From NCBI GenBank assembly GCA_009733745.1, contig WNWL01000002.1, positions 682,001 to 746,000 of the forward strand: a stretch of 64,000 nucleotides of DNA, in the 5' to 3' direction. The stretch comes from Oceanobacillus sp. HTM 045 (lineage in GTDB: Bacteria > Pseudomonadota > Alphaproteobacteria > Rhodobacterales > Rhodobacteraceae). The notes under the pieces are model-generated. The model did no database searches. It saw only the letters and a list, made by a program, of their open reading frames with translations, and was not told the DNA's origin. Position numbers and translations under genes: made by a program. Within the stretch, counting starts at the first letter, position 1. The number at the start of each line of letters is the position of its first letter. This document shows positions 17,352-25,976 of this stretch, piece by piece.

Positions 17352-19201
17352 TCCGCGGCCTCCGCGACCGACGTGGACAAGTCTGACGTGGGCAGGTCTG
17401 ACGTGGGCAGGTCTGACGTGGGCAGGTCAACTGTGAACACCGCACCGCCCTCCTCGTGGTTCGCGCCGCGGATGGCGCCGCCGAAGCTCTGCACGATGCC
17501 GTAGCTGATCGAGAGACCGAGCCCAAGCCCCTCGCCGGACCCGACCGCCTTGGTGGTGAAGAACGGGTCGAACACCTGCCCCTGCGTCCCCGGCGCGAGG
17601 CCCGGCCCGGTGTCGCGGACGACGAGGCGGGTGCGCGGCCCGTCCGGTTCGATGGCGATGATCACCCGCTTCACGTCCTGCCCGGCCATCGCGTCCATCG
17701 CGTTGGTCAGCAGGTTGACCACCACCTGCGCCAGCCGCACCGCGCCGCCCCGGACGGAGACCGCGACGGGGTGCCATTCGATCTCCACCCCCTCATCCTC
17801 GATCCGGCGCGCGAGGAGGTCGAGCGCGTCCTGCACCACCCGGTCGAGCGCGACATCCGTCGCCGGCTCTCCTTCCTTCCGCGCGAAGGCCCGCAGGTTC
17901 CGAATGATCCGGGCCATCCGCGCGGTGAGTTCGGAAATCTGCGTGAGGTTCTCGCTCGCCTCCTCGTGCCGCCCGCGATAGAGCAGCACGCGGCCGTTGT
18001 CGGCGAAGGACCGGATCGCCGCGAGCGGCTGGTTCAGCTCGTGGCTGATACCGGCTGACATCTGCCCGAGTGCCGAGAGCTTCGACGCCTGGATCAGGTC
18101 GTCCTGCGTGCGCCGCAGCGCCTCCTCCGCCGCGCGGCGTTCGGCGACCTCGTGGGTCAGCGCGGCGGTGCGCTCCTCCACCCGCACCTCCAGCAGGGCG
18201 TTCGCCGCCGCCTTGATCCGCAGCCGCTCCGCAAGCCGGGCGCGGTGCACGAGCACGAGCAACACGCCGAGCCCCAGGGCCAGCGTCACCGCGCCCGCGA
18301 GCATCGCCGCCTCGCTGGCCGCGGCATGGGCGGGGGCCGTGTCGCTGAGGACGCGCGCCCGCATGCTGATCCGCAACGCCTCGGACGTCTCCAGCACCGC
18401 CTCCGGGAAATCGAGGCCGAGGCCCTCCCATGACGGGTCGGCGAGGTCGACGACATCGCGCCCCATCCAGCTCTTCCGCTCCAGCGCGGGAAGCGGTTCG
18501 GGCAGGACGCCGGGATAGCGCCGGGCCTTCTCGATCCGCTTCAGCCCGTCCGGCGAGATCTGCCGGATGCTGCGGAAAATCAACTCGCGGCGGTTCGAGA
18601 GAAAGACGATCCCGTCGAGGTCCGACAGCAGGAGCACGTCCTTCCACGCCCCGAGATCGGTCTCGATCCGGTCCACGCTCACCTTCACCACGACCACGCC
18701 GGCCCGCTCGCCGTAGCCGCCCACCGCATGGGCAAAGTAGAAGCCCCGCGCATTGGACTTGGACCCGAGCGCGTAGTAGCGGCCCAGCGCCCCGTCCATC
18801 GCCATCCGGAAATAGGGGCGGTAGGCGTAGTTCGACCCGACGAAGGTGTCTGGCGCCGCCCAGTTGGACGCAGCGATGGTCAGGCCCGACGGGTCGATCA
18901 GGTAAATGTCCGCCGCACCCGTCGCGGCGGCCTGCCGCTCCATGAACAGGTTCGCCGCCCGCAAGCTCTGCGGCGTGGGCTCCGCAAGGGCCTGGCGCAG
19001 GACCGGGCTGTCGGACAGCACGAAGGGCAGCTTGCGGTACGGCTCCAGCCGCGCGTCGATGTCGCCGACAACCTCCTTGAGGCTGGCCCGCGCCTCCACG
19101 GCGAGCCGGTCGAGCGCGGCGCCGAGCGACAGCATGTACGCCAGCGCCGCAGCGCCGGCCACCGCGAGCGCCAGAGCGAGTGCGACACCGAGTTTCCGCA
19201 T
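17348..19201 (-). CDS. dctB: Sensor histidine kinase (DctB-like)
   Basis: Membrane sensor kinase of 617 residues. A first helix near residues 6-26 and a second near 295-317 enclose a periplasmic sensor of the double-Cache type (DIYLIDPSGLTIAASNWAAPDTFVGSNYAYRPYFRMAM). Next come a coiled coil, the dimerisation/H-box SAGISHELNQPLAAIRSFADNGRV, N-box VVNLLTNAMDAMA, and the ATPase lid VRDTGPGLAPG ... GLGLGLSISYGIV. After the catalytic domain the C-terminus ends in a short tandem repeat of LPTSD units, which is not part of the usual fold. Cotranscribed with dctD. Confidence 0.93.
   Translation of the reverse strand: MRKLGVALALALAVAGAAALAYMLSLGAALDRLAVEARASLKEVVGDIDARLEPYRKLPFVLSDSPVLRQALAEPTPQSLRAANLFMERQAAATGAADIYLIDPSGLTIAASNWAAPDTFVGSNYAYRPYFRMAMDGALGRYYALGSKSNARGFYFAHAVGGYGERAGVVVVKVSVDRIETDLGAWKDVLLLSDLDGIVFLSNRRELIFRSIRQISPDGLKRIEKARRYPGVLPEPLPALERKSWMGRDVVDLADPSWEGLGLDFPEAVLETSEALRISMRARVLSDTAPAHAAASEAAMLAGAVTLALGLGVLLVLVHRARLAERLRIKAAANALLEVRVEERTAALTHEVAERRAAEEALRRTQDDLIQASKLSALGQMSAGISHELNQPLAAIRSFADNGRVLLYRGRHEEASENLTQISELTARMARIIRNLRAFARKEGEPATDVALDRVVQDALDLLARRIEDEGVEIEWHPVAVSVRGGAVRLAQVVVNLLTNAMDAMAGQDVKRVIIAIEPDGPRTRLVVRDTGPGLAPGTQGQVFDPFFTTKAVGSGEGLGLGLSISYGIVQSFGGAIRGANHEEGGAVFTVDLPTSDLPTSDLPTSDLSTSVAEAAE
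17370..17429 (-). repeat. 15-bp tandem repeat at the 3' end of dctB
   Basis: Four in-frame 15-base units (plus-strand unit GACGTGGGCAGGTCT; the unit at 17370 has two changes and the unit at 17415 has one) encode repeated (L)PTSD just before the stop. Copy number could vary by slippage without breaking the frame. Confidence 0.85.
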
Positions 19202-19387
19202 CGCGCAAGCCTAGGCGCGCAGCAATTTCGCGGCAAGCGCGGCAGCAGGCTGGGCGATCCGGGACACATAGGCCCGCCGTGGCGATGACGATTCCACGAC
19301 GCCCTTTCTCCTTGCGCATGGCCGCGCCCTGAGACACCATATCTAGGCATCGAACGGCGATGCGCCCCGATTTGACAGGGAGGTTTC

Positions 19388-20401
19388 GTGGTCAGACCCG
19401 TCGTTGAGGACAGCGCGACGCTCGTGGATGACGCCGAGACCCTGATCGAGTTCTCCGACAACCGATTGCTGATCGACCTCGTGGGCAGCCACGACCGCAA
19501 CCTCGCGGCGGTCGAGGCGGGCTGCGGCGTCATGATCGTCCGGCGCGGGAACCACGTGGTGATCCAGGGCGACCCGGAGGCGCGCGCCGACGCGGCGCGG
19601 GTGCTCAACGGGCTCTACCAGCGGCTCGCGGAGGGGCGCACGATCGAGCAGGGCGACGTGGACGCGGCGATCAGGATGCGTGGCGAGGCCCCGAAGCCCG
19701 AGACCGAGAAACACGCGCGCCAGCTCGACATGTTCCCCGGCGGGCGGCTGGAGATCCGCACCCGCAAGCGCACCATCGAGCCGCGCACCGCGACCCAGCG
19801 CGCCTATTGCGGCGAGCTCTTCGAGAAGGAACTGGTGTTCGGCGTCGGCCCGGCGGGTACGGGCAAGACCTACCTCGCCGTCGCCGCGGCGGTGAACATG
19901 TTCATGGAGGAACGGGTCGAGAAGATCATCCTCTCCCGCCCCGCGGTCGAGGCGGGCGAGCGGCTGGGCTTCCTGCCCGGCGACATGAAGGAGAAGATCG
20001 ACCCCTATCTCCGCCCGCTCTACGACGCGCTCGGCGACATGATTCCCGGCCGCCAGCTCACCCGGCTGATGGAGGAAGGGCAGATCGAGGTCGCACCCCT
20101 CGCCTTCATGCGCGGGCGCACGCTCTCGAACGCCTTCGTCGTGCTCGACGAGGCGCAGAATACCACCGAGATGCAGATGAAGATGTTCCTCACCCGCCTC
20201 GGCGAGGGCTCGCGCATGGCGATCACGGGCGACGTGACCCAGATCGACCTGCCGCGCGGCACGCCCTCGGGCCTCGTGCAGGCGCTCGCCGTGCTGACCG
20301 GCGTGAAAGGCATCGGCACGGTGGAGTTCTCCTCGGAGGACGTGGTGCGCCACAAGCTGGTCGCGCGCATCATCAACGCCTATGGCAAGCACGCGGGCTG
20401 A
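19388..20401 (+). CDS. phoH: PhoH-family ATPase
   Basis: Cytosolic ATPase of 337 residues (YbeZ branch), thought to act with YbeY and ribosomes in RNA metabolism. N-terminal KH-like part (FSDNRLLIDLVGSHDRNLAAVEAG), then the ATPase with Walker A GVGPAGTGKTYLAVA near residue 155, PAVEAGERLGFLPGDMKEKIDPYLRPLYDAL, and Walker B FVVLDEAQNTT. The start is GTG at 19388 (TTTCGTGGTCAGACC); GGGAGG lies 8 bases before it. The stop overlaps the ATG of ybeY (TGATG), so the two are coupled. Confidence 0.93.
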   Translation: MVRPVVEDSATLVDDAETLIEFSDNRLLIDLVGSHDRNLAAVEAGCGVMIVRRGNHVVIQGDPEARADAARVLNGLYQRLAEGRTIEQGDVDAAIRMRGEAPKPETEKHARQLDMFPGGRLEIRTRKRTIEPRTATQRAYCGELFEKELVFGVGPAGTGKTYLAVAAAVNMFMEERVEKIILSRPAVEAGERLGFLPGDMKEKIDPYLRPLYDALGDMIPGRQLTRLMEEGQIEVAPLAFMRGRTLSNAFVVLDEAQNTTEMQMKMFLTRLGEGSRMAITGDVTQIDLPRGTPSGLVQALAVLTGVKGIGTVEFSSEDVVRHKLVARIINAYGKHAG

Positions 20402-20964
20402 TGACTGAGGACGGCGATCCCGGACTTGTCGACCTGCTCGTCGAGGAGCAGGGCTGGGCACCCGCGCTGCCGGAGCTGGAGGGCATGGCGGCCGATGTCG
20501 TGGCGCGCGGCGTGGCCGCCGCGGGTGTCGATGCCGCGGCGGTGCAGGTCTGCCTTCTGGCCACCAACGACGCGGTGATCGCCAACCTCAACCGCGACCA
20601 CCGCGGCAAGCCGACGCCGACCAACGTACTCTCCTGGCCGACCTACGATCTCGCCCCCGCGGTGGACGGCGCGGCGCCCGGCCTGCCGCCCCTCGACAGG
20701 GAGAGCGGCGAGCGCCTGTTCATCGGCGATGTCGCGATCGCGCTCGAAACAACGTCGCAGGAAGCAAGCGATGCTGGACGGCCCTTGAAAGATCACGTGA
20801 TTCATCTGATCTTACACGGCGTGCTGCACCTGCTCGGATATGACCACATGCGAGACGGCGACGCAGCGCGCATGGAAGAAATCGAGCGGAACGTGCTCGC
20901 TGGGCTCGGGCTGCCCGACCCCTATTTGGAGGTGGATGCGGATACCCCGTGTCCCGAAGATTGA
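20401..20964 (+). CDS. ybeY: Endoribonuclease YbeY
   Basis: Metal-dependent RNase of 187 residues for 16S rRNA 3'-end maturation and ribosome quality control. The zinc site HGVLHLLGYDH (HGxLHLxGYDH consensus) is at residues 140-150, and the upstream segment RPTNVLSWP-like (KPTPTNVLSWPTYD) and FIGDVAIALET complete the signature. An extra 20-residue acidic N-terminus precedes the fold. Its 3' end overlaps the frame of the next gene when the GTG start of corC is used. Confidence 0.94.
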   Translation: MTEDGDPGLVDLLVEEQGWAPALPELEGMAADVVARGVAAAGVDAAAVQVCLLATNDAVIANLNRDHRGKPTPTNVLSWPTYDLAPAVDGAAPGLPPLDRESGERLFIGDVAIALETTSQEASDAGRPLKDHVIHLILHGVLHLLGYDHMRDGDAARMEEIERNVLAGLGLPDPYLEVDADTPCPED

Positions 20965-21965
20965 AGGCGATGGATAAAGGCGACAGTACCGCCGGGTCCG
21001 CCGGACCCGGGGCTTCACAGGCGGGGCTGTCAGTCCCCGCGGCTTCTGCAGCGATCTCCGATGAGACGCAGGCCGAACCCGAAGAACCTTCGCAGTCTAC
21101 GTCGTTCCTTTCGCGCATCGGAAAGTGGGCGTTCGGTTCGCCCACGGCCGAGGCCGCCGAGGACGACGACCCGCGCGCCGCGCTGGAGCCGCTCCTCGCG
21201 CTGAGCCGCCCGGCCGAGCGCCGGATGTTCGTGAACATCTTCAGGATGCGCGAGTTACGCGTTGAGGACGTGATGACCCCGCGCGCGGACATCACCGCGG
21301 TGTCCGTGGACGATCCCCTCGACGCGGTCGTCGCGGCCTTCCGCAGCGGCTACCTTTCCCGCCTGCCGGTCTACCGCGAGACGCTGGACGACCCGATCGG
21401 CTTCGTCCACCTGAAGGACATCGCGCTCAACTACGGCTTCGGCTGCGAGGCGGACGAGGCCTTCAAGCTGGCCGACCATATTCGCACCGCGCTGTTCGTG
21501 CCTGCCTCCATGCGGGCGGCGGCGCTGTTGCAGCAGATGCAGCTCAAGCGCATCCACATGGCGCTGGTGATCGACGAGTTCGGCGGCGTCGACGGGCTGG
21601 TGACGATCGAGGATCTCGTCGAGCAGATCGTCGGCGATATCGAGGACGAGCATGACGAGGCCGAGCTCCTGCCCTGGCGCGAGGAAAGCCCGGGCGTGTT
21701 CGTCGCCGATGCGCGCGCCGAGATCGCCGCCTTCGAGGAGGCGGTCGGCGCCACCCTCAAGACCGAGGACTGGGAGGAGGACGTCGATACGCTCGGCGGC
21801 CTCGTCTTCATGCTCGCCAACCGCGTGCCGACCCGGGGCGAGGTGATCGCGCACCCGAACGGGCACGAGTTCGAGGTGACAGACGCGGACCCGCGCCGTA
21901 TCAAGCGCGTGCGCATCATGCTGGCCGGTTCGGCCGACCTGCAACAGCGCGAGGCGGCTGAATAG
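20949..21965 (+). CDS. CorC/HlyC-family CBS-domain protein
   Basis: A 338-residue cytosolic protein of the CorC type, linked to Mg/Co homeostasis or membrane protection. Tandem CBS domains cover roughly residues 95-215 (RVEDVMTPRADITAVSVDDPL, RLPVYRETLDDPIGFVHLKDIAL, HMALVIDEFGGVDGLVTIEDLVEQIVGDIEDEHD), followed by a CorC_HlyC C-terminal domain (VDTLGGLVFMLANRVPTRGEVIAHPNGHEFEV). There is no membrane domain. Start is either GTG 20949, overlapping ybeY, or ATG 20970 with GAAGG close to it; both keep all domains. The phoH-ybeY-corC-lnt order is a conserved operon. Confidence 0.92.
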   Translation: MSRRLKAMDKGDSTAGSAGPGASQAGLSVPAASAAISDETQAEPEEPSQSTSFLSRIGKWAFGSPTAEAAEDDDPRAALEPLLALSRPAERRMFVNIFRMRELRVEDVMTPRADITAVSVDDPLDAVVAAFRSGYLSRLPVYRETLDDPIGFVHLKDIALNYGFGCEADEAFKLADHIRTALFVPASMRAAALLQQMQLKRIHMALVIDEFGGVDGLVTIEDLVEQIVGDIEDEHDEAELLPWREESPGVFVADARAEIAAFEEAVGATLKTEDWEEDVDTLGGLVFMLANRVPTRGEVIAHPNGHEFEVTDADPRRIKRVRIMLAGSADLQQREAAE

Positions 21966-21987
21966 CTTTCCTGTCCGGGAGGAATAC

Positions 21988-23544
21988 ATGGCGGCGCGCG
22001 CAACCACGGGCGGCCTCGCCGCCATCCCGGCATGGCTGGCACGGCGAGAGCGCTGGTCGCGCGGCCTGATCGCGTTCCTCGCCGGCGCGGCGATGACCGC
22101 CGGGCACGCGCCGATCGACTTCCCGTTCCTGTTCTACCTCGCGATCCCGGTCTTCGTCTGGCTGCTGGACGCCGCACCCGGCGGCCGGGCGTGGTTCTGG
22201 ACCGGCTGGATGGCCGGGTTCGGCTATTTCGTCACCGGCCTGCACTGGATCGGCCACGCCTTCCTGGTCGACGCGGAACAATTCGCCTGGCTGATGCCCT
22301 TCGCGGTGACGCTGATGCCCCTCGGGCTCGGCCTGTTCTGGGGGCTGGCGGCGCTTGCCTGCCGCCTGGTCTGGGCCGACGGCTGGATGCGCGTGGCGGG
22401 CTTCGCCGCCGTCCTCACCGGTTTCGAGGTCATCCGGAGCTATATCTTCACCGGCTTCCCCTGGGCGCTGCCGGGCTACATCTGGGTCGAGACCCCGGTG
22501 ATGCAGATCGCGAGCTGGGCCGGGCCCTACGGCACCACCCTGATCACGCTGCTGATCACCGGCCTGCCGCTCGTCGCCCTCGCGCGGAGGCAGGCCATCC
22601 CCGCCGTCGCCGCCCTTGCCGCCTTCGCCGGCTTCTGGGTCTGGGGGGCGTGGCGCGTGCCGGACGAGGTCGCCTACCGCGACGACGCCCCCGTGATCCG
22701 CCTCGTGCAGCCGAACGCCGCGCAACACCTGAAATGGGTCGAGCCCTTCGCGCGGCAGTTCTACACGCGCCTGCTGGAACTATCGTCGAAGCCCGGAGAC
22801 GTGACGCCGGACATCGTGATCTGGCCCGAGACGGCGGTCAGCTTCTTCCCCGCCTTCGAGCCCGAGCAGCGGGCGCGGATCGGTACGTCAGGCAACGGTG
22901 CCACCATGATCCTCGGCGGGCTGCACGCCCGCATCGATGTCGAGCCGCGGCAGATCTTCAACAGCCTGTTCGTGCTGTCGCCGGAAGGCGCCATTCTCGC
23001 GAGATACGACAAGCATCATCTCGTCCCGTTCGGCGAATACCTGCCCTTCCGGCCGGTCTTCGACGCCCTCGGCATCCCGTCGCTCACCGGCCGCGGCGAC
23101 TTCTCGACCGGCCCGGGGCCGCAGCGCCTCGAGGTGCCGGGACTTCCGCCGTTCAATCCGCTCATCTGTTACGAGCTGATCTTTCCTTACGAGATCATCG
23201 GCGACGGTCCGCGTCCCGAATGGATACTTCAGGTTACCAACGACGCATGGTTCGGCGGCTTCGCCGGCCCCCAGCAACATCTCGCGCAGGCACGGATCAG
23301 GGCGATCGAGTTCGGCCTGCCCGTCGTGCGGTCGGCCAACACCGGAATCTCCGCAGTCCTAGATCCTTACGGTAGGGTCCTTGCAACCATAGGTTTGAAT
23401 AGTATCGGACACACGGATCAAAAGTTGCCAGACTCTATTACTCCGACAACCTATAGTCGATCCGGCGATCTCCCCTCGTACGTTATATTAGTAATATTGC
23501 TTGCTGGTGGCTATTATTTGAAAATTCGCAGGCCGCCGCGTTGA
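21988..23544 (+). CDS. lnt: Apolipoprotein N-acyltransferase
   Basis: Inner-membrane enzyme that adds the third acyl chain to lipoproteins; 518 residues. Six or so N-terminal helices are followed by a periplasmic nitrilase-type domain with the triad visible as Glu281 (WPETAVSFF), Lys342 (RYDKHHLVPFGEYLPF) and Cys394 (PLICYELIFP). A last helix ends the protein (YVILVILLAGGYYLKI). GGAGG precedes ATG. From about codon 455 to the stop the base composition drops sharply in GC compared with the rest of the gene, though the protein remains sensible and full-length. Confidence 0.95.
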   Translation: MAARATTGGLAAIPAWLARRERWSRGLIAFLAGAAMTAGHAPIDFPFLFYLAIPVFVWLLDAAPGGRAWFWTGWMAGFGYFVTGLHWIGHAFLVDAEQFAWLMPFAVTLMPLGLGLFWGLAALACRLVWADGWMRVAGFAAVLTGFEVIRSYIFTGFPWALPGYIWVETPVMQIASWAGPYGTTLITLLITGLPLVALARRQAIPAVAALAAFAGFWVWGAWRVPDEVAYRDDAPVIRLVQPNAAQHLKWVEPFARQFYTRLLELSSKPGDVTPDIVIWPETAVSFFPAFEPEQRARIGTSGNGATMILGGLHARIDVEPRQIFNSLFVLSPEGAILARYDKHHLVPFGEYLPFRPVFDALGIPSLTGRGDFSTGPGPQRLEVPGLPPFNPLICYELIFPYEIIGDGPRPEWILQVTNDAWFGGFAGPQQHLAQARIRAIEFGLPVVRSANTGISAVLDPYGRVLATIGLNSIGHTDQKLPDSITPTTYSRSGDLPSYVILVILLAGGYYLKIRRPPR

Positions 23545-23680
23545 CGGACCAGCGTGCCGCGGGTAAAGCAAACGTGACAGTACGTCGTGAAACGACTGTC
23601 GCCGCGCGGTGAAACCTCAGCGGCACGCGTAGTGAGTATCAAATCAAGCATAAGACGTGGCGCTGTGACAGGGGGTACCC

Positions 23681-24106
23681 TTGCCTAAGACACCGGATTC
23701 CATCGACACGCATGTTGGCGCTCGAGTTCGCCTCAGGCGTATGATGCTGGGTATGAGTCAAGAACAGTTGGCTTCTTCGCTGGGGCTGACGTTCCAGCAG
23801 GTCCAGAAGTACGAGCGTGGCATGAACCGTATCGGTGCAAGCAGGCTTTACCATATCGCGACGGCACTGGGCGTACCGGTCCAGTTCTTCTACGAAGGAC
23901 TTCCCGACACCGAGGTATCGGGCGAAAAGGAAGACGCCGCGCGCGAGGACATGGACCAGATCATGTCCTTCCTGCTCAGTTCGGAGGGCCTCGCCCTCGC
24001 GTCCGCGTTCCTCAAGATCGGCGACGCCAGCACACGCCGTCGGCTGGTGGATCTGGTCCGGGCGCTGGCGGGCGCGCCGGACAACGGAACCGACGCGGCG
24101 GCCTGA
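23681..24106 (+). CDS. XRE-family transcriptional regulator
   Basis: Small DNA-binding protein of 141 residues, probably a homodimeric repressor. Residues 12-66 are a Cro/C1-type helix-turn-helix: GARVRLRRMMLGMSQEQLASSLGLTFQQVQKYERGMNRIGASRL. The C-terminal half is helical and acidic (DMDQIMSFLLSSEGLALASAFLKIGD). The start is TTG at 23681, preceded by AGGGGG; no ATG or GTG fits the conserved N-terminus. It sits between lnt and metK in the same direction, as in many Rhodobacterales; its targets are not known from sequence. Confidence 0.88.
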   Translation: MPKTPDSIDTHVGARVRLRRMMLGMSQEQLASSLGLTFQQVQKYERGMNRIGASRLYHIATALGVPVQFFYEGLPDTEVSGEKEDAAREDMDQIMSFLLSSEGLALASAFLKIGDASTRRRLVDLVRALAGAPDNGTDAAA

Positions 24107-24136
24107 CACACTTCCCTGCGGGCAACGCGCTGACGG

Positions 24137-24165
24137 TTGACGCCAATCGTCCCAAAAGCTTAAGA
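24137..24165 (+). promoter_or_regulatory. Sigma70 promoter of metK
   Basis: TTGACG (24137-24142), 17-base spacer, TTAAGA (24160-24165). Transcription should begin near 24172, leaving a leader of about 47 bases. Confidence 0.7.
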
Positions 24166-24166
24166 C

Positions 24167-24192
24167 GCGGCGTTCCGGTCCGCCGGAGCCGC
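24167..24192 (+). other. Hairpin in the metK leader
   Basis: GCGG ... TTCCGG-TCCG-CCGGAG-CCGC folds into a two-part stem with a UNCG-like loop. It begins at or just after the expected start of transcription and ends 26 bases before the metK start. It does not match the conserved core of the SAM/SAH riboswitch known upstream of metK in Rhodobacterales. Confidence 0.5.
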
Positions 24193-24218
24193 ACCGCATT
24201 TGATTGGGAGGTTCGCCA

Positions 24219-25394
24219 GTGCCCCGCGCCGACTACCTGTTCACTTCGGAGTCCGTGTCCGAGGGTCACCCGGACAAGGTCTGCGACCAGATCTCCGACT
24301 CCATCGTAGACATGCTCATCGGGCGCGAACCCGAGGCCCGCATCGCGGTCGAAACCGCGGCGACCACCAACAAGGTGGTGCTGATGGGCGAGGTGAAGAT
24401 CTCCAGCGAGAACGCCGTTTCCGACGAGGAGATGGTCGAGCGCGCCCGCGAGACGATCCGCGAGATCGGCTACATGCAGAAGGGCTTCCACTTCAAGACC
24501 TGCAATATCGAGTCCTTCGTCCACGAGCAGTCCGCCGATATCGCGCAGGGCGTCGACGCCGCCGACAACAAGGACGAGGGCGCGGGCGACCAGGGCATCA
24601 TGTTCGGTTTCGCCACCGACGAGACGCCCGAGCTGATGCCGGCCCCGATCCTCTACTCCCACCGCATCCTGCACGACCTCGCCAAGGCACGGCACTCGGG
24701 CGAGGCGCCGTCGCTGGGCCCGGACTCCAAGTCGCAGCTCACCATCGAGTATCGCGACGGCAAGCCGGCGCGCGTGCACACCATCGTGCTCTCCACCCAG
24801 CATCTCGACGGCAACATGACGCCGGACGACGTGCGCGACGTGGTCTCGCCCTACATCCTCAAGTCGCTGCCCGAGGGCTGGGTCGACGACAACACCATCT
24901 GGCACGTCAACCCGACCGGCCGCTTCGTGATCGGCGGGCCGGACGGCGACGCCGGCCTGACGGGCCGCAAGATCATCGTCGACACCTATGGCGGCGCGGC
25001 TCCGCATGGCGGCGGCGCGTTCTCGGGCAAGGACCCGACCAAGGTGGACCGCTCCGCCGCCTACGCCGCGCGCTACCTCGCCAAGAACGTCGTCGCGGCG
25101 GGCATGGCGTCGAAGTGCACCATCCAGCTCTCCTACGCCATCGGCGTCGCCGAGCCGCTGTCAATCTATGTCGACACCCACGGCACCGGCGAGGTCGGTG
25201 ACGAGGCGATCGAGAAGTCGATCCGCGGCGCGGTCAGCCTGACCCCGCGCGGCATCCGCACCCATCTCGGCCTCAACAAGCCGATCTACCGCCGCACCGC
25301 GGCTTACGGCCATTTCGGCCGCGCGCCGGAGGCGGATGGCGGCTTCTCCTGGGAAAAGACCGACCTGGTGGACGCGCTGAAGTCGGGCGTCTGA
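24219..25394 (+). CDS. metK: S-adenosylmethionine synthase
   Basis: Makes SAM from methionine and ATP in the cytosol; 391 residues, normal length. Signatures: [24 protein letters not shown] at the N-terminus, [21 protein letters not shown] (methionine-binding loop), [26 protein letters not shown] and [19 protein letters not shown] (phosphate loops). GTG 24219 is the chosen start because GGGAGG lies 8-13 bases upstream and the protein begins [12 protein letters not shown] as in relatives. It has its own promoter and a strong terminator. The window also holds ahcY and several SAM-using methyltransferases. Confidence 0.97.
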   Translation: MPRADYLFTSESVSEGHPDKVCDQISDSIVDMLIGREPEARIAVETAATTNKVVLMGEVKISSENAVSDEEMVERARETIREIGYMQKGFHFKTCNIESFVHEQSADIAQGVDAADNKDEGAGDQGIMFGFATDETPELMPAPILYSHRILHDLAKARHSGEAPSLGPDSKSQLTIEYRDGKPARVHTIVLSTQHLDGNMTPDDVRDVVSPYILKSLPEGWVDDNTIWHVNPTGRFVIGGPDGDAGLTGRKIIVDTYGGAAPHGGGAFSGKDPTKVDRSAAYAARYLAKNVVAAGMASKCTIQLSYAIGVAEPLSIYVDTHGTGEVGDEAIEKSIRGAVSLTPRGIRTHLGLNKPIYRRTAAYGHFGRAPEADGGFSWEKTDLVDALKSGV

Positions 25395-25420
25395 GACCTC
25401 TCAGGCGCCGGAAAACGAGA

Positions 25421-25450
25421 ACGGGGACGAGCCTGGCTCGCCCCGTTTTT
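25421..25450 (+). terminator. Rho-independent terminator of metK
   Basis: ACGGGG-A-CGAGCC / GGCTCG-CCCCGT stem followed by TTTTTC. Confidence 0.9.
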
Positions 25451-25474
25451 CTTTGCTGCCAGCGTGCGCGCCGG

Positions 25475-25822
25475 TTACTCGGCGGCGGATACCTGCATGA
25501 CGTAGGCCGGCGTGGCGCCGAGCGTCACGAGGTCGCCATCCCGCCCGAAGCTGTAGAGCGTCGAGGCATGGCCGGGCATCGTGAAGGCGACGTCGTCGCC
25601 GTCCTGCAGCAGCATCACGACACGCATCGGGTCGCCGCCATTGCGGGTCGCGAAGGTGGCGGTCAGTTCGTAACCCGCCTCCACCGGCATGTAATACGCG
25701 ACCATGTCGAGCGTGCCGGTGTGGAGGGAGCCGGCCTGCGCCGGCGCGGAGAGGACCGCCTCTTCGGCAAGCGCAGGCGCGGCGGTGAGAGCGAGGGCGA
25801 GGGCAGTTGCGATCGGCTTCAT
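25475..25822 (-). CDS. Small secreted hypothetical protein
   Basis: A 115-residue protein with signal peptide MKPIATALALALTAAPALA and a beta-rich mature domain of about 95 residues (MVAYYMPVEAGYELTATFATRNGGDPMRVVMLLQDGDDVAF). No family name was recognised; small periplasmic beta proteins of this kind are common in Rhodobacterales. It is convergent with metK, whose terminator separates them. Confidence 0.7.
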   Translation of the reverse strand: MKPIATALALALTAAPALAEEAVLSAPAQAGSLHTGTLDMVAYYMPVEAGYELTATFATRNGGDPMRVVMLLQDGDDVAFTMPGHASTLYSFGRDGDLVTLGATPAYVMQVSAAE

Positions 25823-25976
25823 GGACTGGTCTCCATCAGGTTCAGGGGGCGGGCCGAATGACCCGAATGCCTCCTCCCGCAGTCTTGTTGTTGCGGTGCA
25901 ATATGGGTGCGGCGCGGCCCGAATGAAAGCGCCGCATGGCGCATTGCATCCCGCGCAACCCTCGGCTTGCCGGGTC

